A DNA stretch of 17,261 nucleotides. Source: Acidimicrobiales bacterium. Its GTDB lineage: Bacteria; Actinomycetota; Acidimicrobiia; Acidimicrobiales; Poriferisodalaceae. The stretch lies in assembly GCA_020439485.1 (NCBI GenBank), contig JAGQSP010000194.1, forward strand, positions 1 through 17,261. The letters are read 5' to 3'. Below the pieces are notes generated by a model, which saw only the letters and a list, made by a program, of their open reading frames with translations, did not search any database and was not told the origin of the DNA. The position numbers and the translations under genes are program-made. This document shows, in pieces, positions 1 to 7,302 of the stretch. Within the stretch, counting starts at the first letter, position 1. Each line of letters starts with the position of its first letter.

Positions 1-218
1 GAACGCCTGATGACGTCGAGGATCACCTCGGTGTTGATGTAGGACTCGGCCGCGGTCTGGCCACCGAGGGCATATGCCTCATCGGCCATCCGGACGTGCA
101 GAGATTCGCGGTCGAGGTCGCTGTAGACCGCCACGGTGGCGATTCCCATTTCGCGGCATGCACGGATGACTCGCACCGCGATCTCGCCGCGGTTGGCGAT
201 GAGGACTTTCTTGAACAT
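1..218 (-). CDS. accC: Acetyl/propionyl-CoA carboxylase, biotin carboxylase subunit (N-terminal part, cut by window edge)
   Basis: Only the first 72 codons are present; the gene runs off the left edge. Known role of the family: ATP-dependent carboxylation of biotin carried on BCCP, the first half-reaction of acyl-CoA carboxylases feeding fatty-acid or propionate metabolism in the cytosol. The visible part is the start of the biotin carboxylase N-terminal domain, with [17 protein letters not shown] at residues 4-20, VAVYSD at 29-34, [13 protein letters not shown] at 41-53 and ESYIN at 58-62, all in the expected family order. The ATG at 218 is chosen because the protein begins exactly where the family does and a GAGG lies just upstream on the minus strand. 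It is divergent from birA, whose product would biotinylate the carrier of this enzyme. Whether it is a stand-alone AccC or an AccA-type fusion with a biotinyl domain cannot be decided from this fragment. Confidence 0.93.
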   Translation of the reverse strand, partial: MFKKVLIANRGEIAVRVIRACREMGIATVAVYSDLDRESLHVRMADEAYALGGQTAAESYINTEVILDVIRR

Positions 219-350
219 GGGACCTCGCAGACTCGTTGACCGACCATATTTGCACGTTGAGCCGCCCCGACAGAACCGAGCGGTCGCGGTCTGGTGCAGC
301 CCGGGGGGCTCCGTCGGTCGGGGTACGATCGGCATCGGAGGTGTACTTCG
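219..350. promoter_or_regulatory. Divergent accC/birA intergenic region
   Basis: This 132-bp gap separates two divergent genes and must hold both promoters. On the plus strand TACGAT (324-329) fits an actinobacterial TANNNT -10 box before birA, with no convincing -35. On the minus strand TATGGT, the complement of 243-248, is a weak candidate for accC. The BirA encoded here has no DNA-binding domain, so E. coli-style autoregulation of biotin genes from this region is not expected. Promoter positions are tentative. Confidence 0.35.
337..343 (+). promoter_or_regulatory. Shine-Dalgarno site fixing the birA start
   Basis: GGAGGTG lies 7 bases before the ATG at 351. This selects that start over an in-frame upstream codon at 294, whose extra 19 residues look nothing like a biotin ligase N-terminus. 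Confidence 0.7.
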
Positions 351-1148
351 ATGACACAGATCGAACTCCCCGAGGCTACTGCGGTCGAGGGCACTCGTTT
401 CCGCTTGGCCGAACTCGATTCGGTGACCTCGACCAACACGATCCTGGCCGAAGCGGCTCACCGCACCGTCGACCCGTGGTACGTGCTGCGCGCAGATCAC
501 CAGAGCGCCGGCCACGGCCGTCGGGGCCGCGTCTGGGAGTCGCCTCCCGGATCGGGCATGTTGATGTCGATCCTGTTCGACTCTCGCCCGATGGAGCAGG
601 TTCATCTCCTTTCGACAGCCGTCGGCTTCGCCACGGCCGCCGCCTGTCGCACCTTGGGCGCGGATGCTCGAATGCAGTGGCCCAACGACCTGGTCGGCCC
701 TCACGAGGTAGATGGCCACACGGCAAAGCTCGCGGGTGTTCTGGGCGAGCTCGTCGACTCGCCCTATGGCAAGCGGGCCGTGATCGGTGTGGGTCTGAAC
801 CTGAGGCCCCAACCGGGCCTGGCCGAGGCCATAGGGCGGCCGGTGACGGTTCTGGACGACCTCATCGAACGCCGGGTGAGTGCATCCGAACTGGCCAAGC
901 TGGTTCTGGGCAGCCTCGAGCTGGTGCTGACGGCCCTCGACGACCGAGGTCGCGGACCAAGTTGGCTGCGCGAGCAGTGTGTCGAGATCTCGGCCACCAT
1001 CGGCAGCCAGATCAGCGTGACGACGCCGGCGGGGACATTCAGCGGCCGCGCGGTCGACATAGACACCATGGGCCATCTGGTTCTGGAGACCGAACACGGG
1101 CGAAGGACCTTCGAGGTCGGCGACATCGACGCGGCCGCCCAAGCCTGA
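351..1148 (+). CDS. birA: Biotin-[acetyl-CoA-carboxylase] ligase, monofunctional
   Basis: This 265-residue protein would activate biotin with ATP to biotinyl-5'-AMP and transfer it to the lysine of biotin carrier domains. Visible family motifs in order: STN near residue 27, the biotinyl-AMP loop GHGRRGR at 54-60, WPNDL at 110-114, KLAGVLGE at 126-133 with the usual catalytic-site lysine, and GVGLNL at 146-151. A short C-terminal SH3-like domain follows ([18 protein letters not shown] onward). There is no N-terminal winged helix, so it is a class I ligase that modifies carboxylases without acting as a repressor. It stands divergent from a biotin carboxylase gene, its likely client pathway. The start at 351 is set by a well-placed GGAGGTG. 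Confidence 0.95.
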   Translation: MTQIELPEATAVEGTRFRLAELDSVTSTNTILAEAAHRTVDPWYVLRADHQSAGHGRRGRVWESPPGSGMLMSILFDSRPMEQVHLLSTAVGFATAAACRTLGADARMQWPNDLVGPHEVDGHTAKLAGVLGELVDSPYGKRAVIGVGLNLRPQPGLAEAIGRPVTVLDDLIERRVSASELAKLVLGSLELVLTALDDRGRGPSWLREQCVEISATIGSQISVTTPAGTFSGRAVDIDTMGHLVLETEHGRRTFEVGDIDAAAQA

Positions 1149-1226
1149 TCGGGTCATCGCGCAGCCGGGTGTTATCGCCGGGGAGCCTTGCTTTAGCCGG
1201 TCGGGCCTGCGGTCGACGGGTCGGGC

Positions 1227-1778
1227 ATGGCCGAGGTCCGCGAATCAGAACACATCAGGGGCGTCTACATCGTGCGCCCGAGGATTCACCGCGACGAGCG
1301 GGGGATGCTCATCGAGACCTACAGGCGAAGCTGGATTCCTGGGGCTCGGGAGATGGTTCAGACCAATCGCGCCGACCGCAACTCTGGGTCGATCGTGGGT
1401 CTGCACTATCACCTCCATCAGGCCGACTATTGGTATGTGCCATACGGCCGCGCTCGCCTGGTCTTGCACGACCTGAGGGACGGATCGGTGACCGATGGCG
1501 AAACGCTGGAGCTGGACCTTGGCGGCGACGAGCACCTGGGGGTCTACATCCCACCTGGTGTGGCCCACGGTTTCGCGGCTCTGACAGACGTCACGATCAC
1601 GTACCTGGTCGACAACTACTACAACCCGGCCGATGAGCTGGGAGTGGCCTGGGACGATCCCGACATCGACGCCAACTGGGGCTTGGCCGACCCGGTCCTG
1701 AGCGAACGCGACATGTACAACCCCCGCCGCAAGCAGATCGAAGAGATGTGGAAGCCCCACGCGGCGTTGCGCACGTGA
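1227..1778 (+). CDS. dTDP-4-dehydrorhamnose 3,5-epimerase family protein (RmlC-like cupin, divergent active site)
   Basis: This 183-residue cupin matches the RmlC family in length and motif order. It has DERG at 23-26, QTN at 45-47, GLHYH at 58-62, IPPGVAHGF at 108-116, DNYYNP at 129-134 and SERD at 159-162. Canonical RmlC epimerizes C3 and C5 of dTDP-4-keto-6-deoxyglucose on the way to dTDP-rhamnose. The catalytic-base His (H60), the Tyr region (Y131/Y132) and the late Asp (D162) are kept. However, the Arg of the usual RGLH motif is Val (V57), and the region that normally reads QGK has QAD, so the usual Lys appears to be Asp (D67) in my hand alignment. It directly precedes an RmlB-like gene with a 13-base gap, so it probably acts on that enzyme's product. 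It could be an epimerase with altered specificity rather than true RmlC, so no symbol is given. A clear Shine-Dalgarno site is lacking. Confidence 0.82.
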   Translation: MAEVRESEHIRGVYIVRPRIHRDERGMLIETYRRSWIPGAREMVQTNRADRNSGSIVGLHYHLHQADYWYVPYGRARLVLHDLRDGSVTDGETLELDLGGDEHLGVYIPPGVAHGFAALTDVTITYLVDNYYNPADELGVAWDDPDIDANWGLADPVLSERDMYNPRRKQIEEMWKPHAALRT

Positions 1779-1791
1779 GAGGCTCTGATCA

Positions 1792-2745
1792 GTGAGAGTC
1801 CTGGTTACAGGCGCGGCCGGGTTCATCGGCTCGAACTACGTCAGGTATCTGCTGGCGAACACGGACGACAAGGTGACGATCATCGATCTGTTGACCTACG
1901 CGGGCGGAATCGACACCATCGCCGATCTGGTCGAAGAGCCTCGTGTGACGTTCGTGAAGGGCGACATCGGCGACCGTCTGTTGCTGACCGAGATAATGGG
2001 CGGTCACGAAGCGGTGGTGAACTTCGCTGCCGAGTCCCACGTCGACCGCTCGATCGTCGACCCCGACGCGTTCGTGCGGACGAACTGCCTTGGCACCAAC
2101 GTGCTGTGCGACGTCGCTCGCCTGGCAGGTGTCGAACGGGTCGTTCACGTCTCGACCGACGAGGTTTACGGTTCGACGGCCCAAGGCTCGTTCGTCGAGG
2201 ACGATGCCCTGTCTCCCAGTTCGCCCTACAGCGCGTCGAAGGCCGGGTCTGACCTGATAGCGCTGAGCCACCACAAGACCTTCGGTCTGGACATCTCGGT
2301 GACGCGGGCCTCCAACACCTACGGACCGTTCCAGTTCCCCGAAAAGATCATCCCGCTGTTCGTTACCAACCTGTTGTCGGGCCAGCAGCTTCCGCTCTAC
2401 GGAGACGGCAGCAACATCCGCGACTGGTTGCACGTGGTCGATCACTGTGCAGCGATCGACCTGGTTCTGCGTCACGGTGAGGCGGGCCAGATCTACAACG
2501 TCGGGGGCGATTGCGAACTGACCAACCTCGACCTGACGCAACTGATACTCGAACTGTGCGGCGCCGACGAGAGGTCCATACGCCGAGTCGAGGACCGACC
2601 CGGCCACGATCTCAGGTATTCGGTCGACAGCTCGAAGGTCAGAGAGCTCGGGTGGGTCCCCACCATCGACATCCGATCGGGCCTCGCGTCGACCGTCGAG
2701 TGGTACCGAAGCAACGCCTGGTGGTGGCAGCCCAGACGGGGCTGA
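1792..2745 (+). CDS. rmlB: dTDP-glucose 4,6-dehydratase
   Basis: This 317-residue extended short-chain dehydrogenase would convert dTDP-glucose to dTDP-4-keto-6-deoxyglucose, the branch-point intermediate for rhamnose and other deoxysugars. It shows the NAD-binding TGAAGFIGS at 6-14, NFAAESHVDRS at 77-87, the catalytic STDEVYG at 121-127 (Thr-Asp-Glu triad), YSASK at 146-150 (Tyr/Lys pair), SNTYGP shortly after, and NIRDWLHV in the sugar-nucleotide region. These are specific for RmlB among NDP-sugar SDRs. It is slightly shorter than typical RmlB. The GTG start at 1792 is preceded by GAGAGG (1777-1782), which overlaps the stop of the epimerase gene, so the two are likely co-translated. No rmlA or rmlD is in the window. 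Confidence 0.93.
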   Translation: MRVLVTGAAGFIGSNYVRYLLANTDDKVTIIDLLTYAGGIDTIADLVEEPRVTFVKGDIGDRLLLTEIMGGHEAVVNFAAESHVDRSIVDPDAFVRTNCLGTNVLCDVARLAGVERVVHVSTDEVYGSTAQGSFVEDDALSPSSPYSASKAGSDLIALSHHKTFGLDISVTRASNTYGPFQFPEKIIPLFVTNLLSGQQLPLYGDGSNIRDWLHVVDHCAAIDLVLRHGEAGQIYNVGGDCELTNLDLTQLILELCGADERSIRRVEDRPGHDLRYSVDSSKVRELGWVPTIDIRSGLASTVEWYRSNAWWWQPRRG

Positions 2746-2820
2746 ACGCGGGGCCTCATCATCGGGCGGCCTTCGTCGTTGTAGCCTCGACGCTGACCCA
2801 AGAGGAACGCTCGTCTATCG

Positions 2821-3627
2821 ATGTCTCAATTCCAGACCATTTGGGACAGTCGTCCCCTGGTTGCCAACTTCGCCCAGCGAGAGCTCAAGTCGCGTTATCG
2901 GCGCAGCCTGCTCGGCTGGCTGTGGTCGTTGATCAATCCGATGACCACGATCCTCATCTACACGTTGGTCTTTTCTGTGATTCTCCGGGCCGAGCCACCC
3001 CCTGCCGGTGACGGCTCCAAGACCTTCGCCCTGTACCTCTTCAGCGGTCTTGTGCCATGGACCCTGTTCGCAACCATGGTCAACGGGCCCATGGATTGGC
3101 TCAACGCGGTGGCCGAACTGTTGCGCAAGATCAGCTTTCCTGCCGACGCCGCGATATTCGGGGGTGCCGTGGCCGGCGCGGTGCAGAGCCTGATCGAGGC
3201 CGGAATCTTGCTGGTCATCATGATCGGCATCGGCAACGCATCGTGGGCCATGCTGCAGCTGCCATACGTTTTGCTGTGTTTCACGGCATTTGGTCTGGGT
3301 ATCGGCTTTGTTCTCAGCATCGCCAACGCCCACTTCCGCGACGTGAAATATCTCGTCGGTGTGGCCCTGAACGTCTTGTTTTTCCTGGTGCCCATCGTCT
3401 ATCCGGGCAGCATCGTTCCCGAGTCGAGGTGGGGTCTGCCGCTGCGAAACATCATCGAGATGAATCCGCTGGCACAGTTCGTGGCGGCGGTGCGTGACGC
3501 GACCTACTTCGGCCAGTTCTCGTCGCCCGCTCGGCTACTGGGTATCGGGATCGTCGGCGCGGTGGTGTTCGTCGTCGGCTGGACCTACTTCGTCAAGCGC
3601 TCGGTCGACATCGCAGAGGAGTTGTGA
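2821..3627 (+). CDS. wzm: ABC-2 type polysaccharide export permease (Wzm/TagG-like)
   Basis: This 268-residue integral membrane protein would form the membrane channel of a polysaccharide ABC exporter. The cytoplasmic N-terminal segment RELKSRYRRSLLGWLW (20-35) is the hallmark amphipathic start of this ABC-2 permease family. About six hydrophobic segments follow, near residues 32-56, 70-90, 110-137, 147-169, 176-198 and 238-258. The motif NAHFRDVKYLV (168-179) and the short loop before MNPLAQF (214-220) are also typical. It overlaps the ATPase gene by one base (TGATG), which implies coupled, stoichiometric synthesis. A GAGGA at 2802-2806 is rather far (14 bases) from the ATG, and TAGCCT at 2782-2787 could be a -10 box. 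Substrate cannot be read from sequence; the neighbours argue for a surface glycan. Confidence 0.92.
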   Translation: MSQFQTIWDSRPLVANFAQRELKSRYRRSLLGWLWSLINPMTTILIYTLVFSVILRAEPPPAGDGSKTFALYLFSGLVPWTLFATMVNGPMDWLNAVAELLRKISFPADAAIFGGAVAGAVQSLIEAGILLVIMIGIGNASWAMLQLPYVLLCFTAFGLGIGFVLSIANAHFRDVKYLVGVALNVLFFLVPIVYPGSIVPESRWGLPLRNIIEMNPLAQFVAAVRDATYFGQFSSPARLLGIGIVGAVVFVVGWTYFVKRSVDIAEEL

Positions 3628-4880
3628 TGTCTGAACCAGCCATCGTCGTAGACAACGTCTCGAAGCGTTTCCTGTTGCAGCAGGACAGGGCGTCGAGCCT
3701 GAAAGAGCTGTTCACCACGCGCAGGGATCGCAACCCCGAGCGCGGGTTCTGGGCGGTGCGTGACGTCAGCCTCGAGATTCCGACCGGCACCACCTTTGGG
3801 CTGATCGGCCACAACGGATCGGGCAAGTCGACGCTGCTTCGCCTCATGGCGGGCATACATCAGCCCACCAGGGGGTCAATCACTTCGCGAGGTCGTATCT
3901 CGGCTCTGCTCGAGCTGGGTTCGGGGTTCCATCCGGACCTGACCGGGCGCGAGAACATCTACCTCAACGGTGCGATGCTGGGCCTCAGCCGCAAGGACAT
4001 GCACCGCAACCTCGATCGCATAGTCGAGTTCTCGGGCCTAGAGGCGTTCATCGACCAGCCGGTGAAGGTCTATTCGAGCGGCATGTACGTGCGGCTCGGG
4101 TTCGCTGTCGCGGTTCATGTCGAGCCCGAGATCCTCCTGGTCGACGAGGTCATGGCCGTGGGCGACGAGGAGTTCCAGCGTCGTTGCCTCGAGCACATGT
4201 ACGGCCTGAGGCGAGACGGGGTCACCATCGTTTTCGTGTCGCACTCGCTGGGGCTGGTCGAGAGCATCTGCGAGCAGGCGGCATGGCTTGATCATGGGCG
4301 GCTCCTCGAGATGGGCCCCGCGTCGGAGGTCTGCAACTCGTATCTCGACCGGGTGAACTCCGAGGAGAATCAGCGGCGAACGGCCGAGATGATCGAGCGC
4401 GACGCCGAGCGCACGGTCGAGGTGGTCGGCGAGCACACCGGCTCGGGTGAGGTGCGCGTATTCCACATCGACTACCTGAACCCGGGCATCGAACGCATCC
4501 CCCACTTCACCACCGGTCAGCCAGGACGCATGAGGCTGTGGTACGACGCAGCCGAGACCGTCGAGTCTCCGGTGATAACCGTCGACGTGTTTCACGAGAA
4601 CGGATCGCACATCTTCGGCGGGACCACACAGGGCCAAATCGATACGGGAGTCGTGGCACCCGGGCAGGGCTTCATCGACTTCGTCATGGAAGACGTGAGG
4701 CTGACCCCTGGGCACTACTTCGTGGGGGTCGAGGTGACCGACCGAGACGGTCTGCACACCCTCGACAAGTGCAAACGCCTGATCGACCTCAAAGTCGTTG
4801 GCGCGAACTCACTCCGGGGCCTGACGGTTTCGGGTGGCGAGTTCTATCCGCTCGAGGCCCACCACGTCGACAGCCTTTGA
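3627..4880 (+). CDS. wzt: Polysaccharide ABC exporter ATP-binding protein with C-terminal Wzt-C domain
   Basis: This 417-residue ATPase would drive glycan export with the permease just upstream. Nucleotide-binding domain: Walker A GHNGSGKST at 61-69, a Q-loop-region segment with LGSGFHPDLTGREN (97-110), signature YSSGM at 149-153, Walker B ILLVDE at 169-174, and the H-loop FVSHS at 203-207. The LGSGFHPDLTGREN and KVYSSGM sequences are characteristic of the Wzt/TagH group. After a charged linker (about 245-270) comes a roughly 140-residue beta-rich region ending in LEAHHVDSL. It fits Wzt-C, which in characterized systems binds the modified non-reducing end of the polymer. The ATG at 3627 is preferred over the GTG at 3624 because AGAGGAG (3615-3621) is only two bases from the latter. 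It ends seven bases from the stop of the convergent operon. Confidence 0.94.
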   Translation: MSEPAIVVDNVSKRFLLQQDRASSLKELFTTRRDRNPERGFWAVRDVSLEIPTGTTFGLIGHNGSGKSTLLRLMAGIHQPTRGSITSRGRISALLELGSGFHPDLTGRENIYLNGAMLGLSRKDMHRNLDRIVEFSGLEAFIDQPVKVYSSGMYVRLGFAVAVHVEPEILLVDEVMAVGDEEFQRRCLEHMYGLRRDGVTIVFVSHSLGLVESICEQAAWLDHGRLLEMGPASEVCNSYLDRVNSEENQRRTAEMIERDAERTVEVVGEHTGSGEVRVFHIDYLNPGIERIPHFTTGQPGRMRLWYDAAETVESPVITVDVFHENGSHIFGGTTQGQIDTGVVAPGQGFIDFVMEDVRLTPGHYFVGVEVTDRDGLHTLDKCKRLIDLKVVGANSLRGLTVSGGEFYPLEAHHVDSL

Positions 4881-4900
4881 CGGGTGGCTAGCCGTCGACG
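4865..4900. terminator. Inverted repeat between two convergent gene ends (possible bidirectional terminator)
   Basis: CGTCGAC at 4865-4871 pairs with GTCGACG at 4894-4900. The next four bases, AGCC (4872-4875), can pair with GGCT (4886-4889), leaving a 4-base bulge and a 10-base loop. The hairpin covers the stop codons of both wzt (plus) and the glycosyltransferase fusion (minus). There is no T-tract on either side. The GTCGAC core is itself palindromic and very common in this DNA, so the repeat may be coincidental. Confidence 0.3.
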
Positions 4901-7302
4901 ACGGCTCGTTGCACGGCATCTGCGAGACGCTCGCCCAACACCCGCCATGCAAACTGTTCCTCGATCATGGCCCGTGCCCGCACCGCACGATCGATGCTGG
5001 CAGCAGCATCGTGGTCTGTGGCGATGGCCGCCTCGATGGCTGCCGCGAAACCGGGCAGATCCGAGGTCGTGAACAGCTCGGAATCTGGAAGCCCGCGGGC
5101 ACCGGTTGCCGTCGTCACCGTCTGCAAACCCGATGCCAGGTACTCGACCAGCTTGAGGTTGGTGCCCGACCCGGTGGCCATCGGGTTCACTCCCAGATCG
5201 GCGCTGGACAGCAGCACGCGCTTGGTTGCGTCGCCGACCAGGCCGATCTGCAGAACGTTCTCGGGCAGGCGTCTGCCTGCGAAATAGTCGACATGACTGC
5301 CGATCATCAGGAACAACACATCGGGCAACTCGGGTGCCATGGCGTGTATCTGTTCGGCGGCCTCGAGGTTTGGCGGGTGCCAACTGGCCAGGTACAGCGC
5401 TATGCGCTTGTCGGCAGCAAAGCCCGCCGACCTCAACCAGGCCGTGCGGTTGGCGATGCGCTCGACCCCTGTGGCGAACGGGATCTCGTCGACCTTCGTG
5501 CCGTTGGCTATCACAACGGTGGGGGGTAGGGCGCCGTACACCGAGCGCATTACGGCCTCGTCCTCGGTCGAACACAATGCGACCAAGACAGAACGCGAGA
5601 TGGCATCGAGCTCGACCTGGCGCACCTGGGCGACGGCCGCGTCAGCGGCTGCTGAGCGTGGATAGACGGTGTCTTTCAGCCTCACCTCGACGTTGTGAGC
5701 GTCGTAGACGACAGGCACAGAGCAGCCGACGAGGTCCAGGCTTGGCGCCATGTACGGGTGCGACAAGATCACGGCGCTGGCCTGGCCAAGCAGTGTCGAG
5801 AGCTCTGCGAGATACCTGGGGGTGAGCGCTATCGCAGAGCCTCCGACGAGATCGTTGGCCGGTACGCCTATCTGGGCGGCAGCCTCGTTCTCGGCGTCGC
5901 TGTGCGCCCAAGTGCGCGCGACAGAGGTCTCGGCGAAGCCTGGTGATGTGACCACCGTGCCTTCTTGGGCCCCGGTGGGCGCCAACGACAGCAGGTGGAC
6001 GTCGAAGCGGCTGGTGAGGGCGCGGTACAGGTGAAGGGCACGCAGCTGGCCCCCACCGCGCGGGTTGTGGGATACGAAGGTGCTGAGGGCCACCAGCAGC
6101 GGCTTGCCCGTGCGCGCCGGCACGTCGCGACCAGAGGCGACCTTCGAGACGCTGCGTCGGGGGCCTAGCAGCCGCGCTGACAGACGGCTCCAGGTGATGC
6201 CCGACATCTCTTGGCATCCGTTCAGCCCCATCGTTCGCGCTTGATCTGGATTGGCTGCGAGCCTCTCGAACGCCTCTGCGAGCTGATCGACTTGGGGCTC
6301 GACCACGACGCCGGTTGTTCCGTCGGAGACCAGTTCGGTCGGGCCGCCGCTGTCGGTGCAGGTGATGACCGGTGTGCCGCTGGCCAATGCCTCGAGCGCT
6401 ATCAGGCCATAGTCTTCGCGATCGGGCACGAAGGGCACTGCGATGGCACCTGCGTAGAGGTCTGGGAGATCCTCGTCGGGCACGAAGCCCAGGAACTCGA
6501 TGCGTGGGTCGTCTGCGGCGGCCGCTTGCAGGCGATCGCGCTCGGGACCAGAGCCTGCGATTCTCAGTGGAACGTCGACTGCCGATGCGCGGTAGGCCTC
6601 GATCACCATGTCGAGGCGCTTGGGGGCGTCGAGTCGGCTCGCGGTGAAGAAGTAGGTGCCGTCGACGGTCCGAGGCTGGGCGGGAAGGTCGGTGGGCGGG
6701 AACACCACTTCGACGTGGGCACCGGGTGGAAAGTACCCGGGACGGTCGGCGACGGTTTGGGCGATGGCCAGGTGACGGCGGGCGGCGCCCATGCCGATGC
6801 GGTCGAGCTTGTGCACCAACTTGCGCCCCAACGGGCCCGGGTGGCCGAACGCAGGGTGGTCGGCTCCGAGGCGCGCGACCGCCTCGTCATAGATCGCCCA
6901 TAGCTCGCCGAGTCGACTCCTCGATGCGACCGCTCGATCGAGTCGCTCGGCCAGGTCGTCGATGCCCCACGTGGAATCGACCGAGGTTGGGAAACTGTCG
7001 GGGTAGGTGTCGTAGAGGCCGCGCAGCGTGTGGCACAGGTAGACGATCTGATTTGGATGGTCGACCATCCACGCCGGGTACTTGGCTGTGATCACCAGAT
7101 CGAATCCCGACACGTCGAGGCCCGCGAAGTTGCGATATCCGGCGATCACCTCGTGCAACGTCGTTTCGGGGAATGGCAGCTTGACCAACTCGGCTTGATG
7201 GTCGGTGGCCTCGTTCAGATGGTTGACCAAGCCGGACAACAACCGCTCGAAACCGCCCCTGGTGTAGGGAACAGGTGCTGGTGCTACGACCCCGATCTTC
7301 AT
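4888..7302 (-). CDS. Tandem glycosyltransferase fusion: two GT-B (GT4-like) domains in one 804-residue protein
   Basis: Two complete glycosyltransferase modules are read in a single frame without a stop. Module 1 (about 1-380) begins MKIGVVAPAPVPYTRGGFER, has FTASRLDAPKRLDMVIEAY at 219-237 and IAGSGPE at 248-254, and carries the GT4 E-x7-E element EDYGLIALEALASG (296-309). Module 2 (about 400-804) begins after a short charged linker (381-400). It has a GGGQLRALHLYRAL acceptor-side loop (416-429), VYDAHNVEV (532-540), LYLASWHPPN (636-645) and GSGTNLKLVEYLASG (711-725) in the donor site. It would transfer two sugars from nucleotide donors to a growing glycan at the cytoplasmic membrane face; donors are unknown. 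The ATG at 7302 overlaps the stop of the upstream gene (TGATG), so upstream in-frame sequence to 7893 is not part of it. I see no plausible start codon in the linker, which favours a true fusion. It is the last gene of its operon. Confidence 0.87.
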   Translation of the reverse strand: MKIGVVAPAPVPYTRGGFERLLSGLVNHLNEATDHQAELVKLPFPETTLHEVIAGYRNFAGLDVSGFDLVITAKYPAWMVDHPNQIVYLCHTLRGLYDTYPDSFPTSVDSTWGIDDLAERLDRAVASRSRLGELWAIYDEAVARLGADHPAFGHPGPLGRKLVHKLDRIGMGAARRHLAIAQTVADRPGYFPPGAHVEVVFPPTDLPAQPRTVDGTYFFTASRLDAPKRLDMVIEAYRASAVDVPLRIAGSGPERDRLQAAAADDPRIEFLGFVPDEDLPDLYAGAIAVPFVPDREDYGLIALEALASGTPVITCTDSGGPTELVSDGTTGVVVEPQVDQLAEAFERLAANPDQARTMGLNGCQEMSGITWSRLSARLLGPRRSVSKVASGRDVPARTGKPLLVALSTFVSHNPRGGGQLRALHLYRALTSRFDVHLLSLAPTGAQEGTVVTSPGFAETSVARTWAHSDAENEAAAQIGVPANDLVGGSAIALTPRYLAELSTLLGQASAVILSHPYMAPSLDLVGCSVPVVYDAHNVEVRLKDTVYPRSAAADAAVAQVRQVELDAISRSVLVALCSTEDEAVMRSVYGALPPTVVIANGTKVDEIPFATGVERIANRTAWLRSAGFAADKRIALYLASWHPPNLEAAEQIHAMAPELPDVLFLMIGSHVDYFAGRRLPENVLQIGLVGDATKRVLLSSADLGVNPMATGSGTNLKLVEYLASGLQTVTTATGARGLPDSELFTTSDLPGFAAAIEAAIATDHDAAASIDRAVRARAMIEEQFAWRVLGERLADAVQRAVVDG

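Noticed and set aside
1149..1226. Possible terminator/promoter between birA and the epimerase gene
   Set aside because: Only short CCGG-type palindromes and weak TTGC/TTAG words are visible; no stem with T-tract and no convincing -10/-35 pair.
236..1636. Long open frame (466 codons) across birA and the epimerase gene
   Set aside because: It is Arg/Pro/Gly/Ser-rich with no recognisable motif and lies out of frame over two well-supported genes; typical high-GC shadow.
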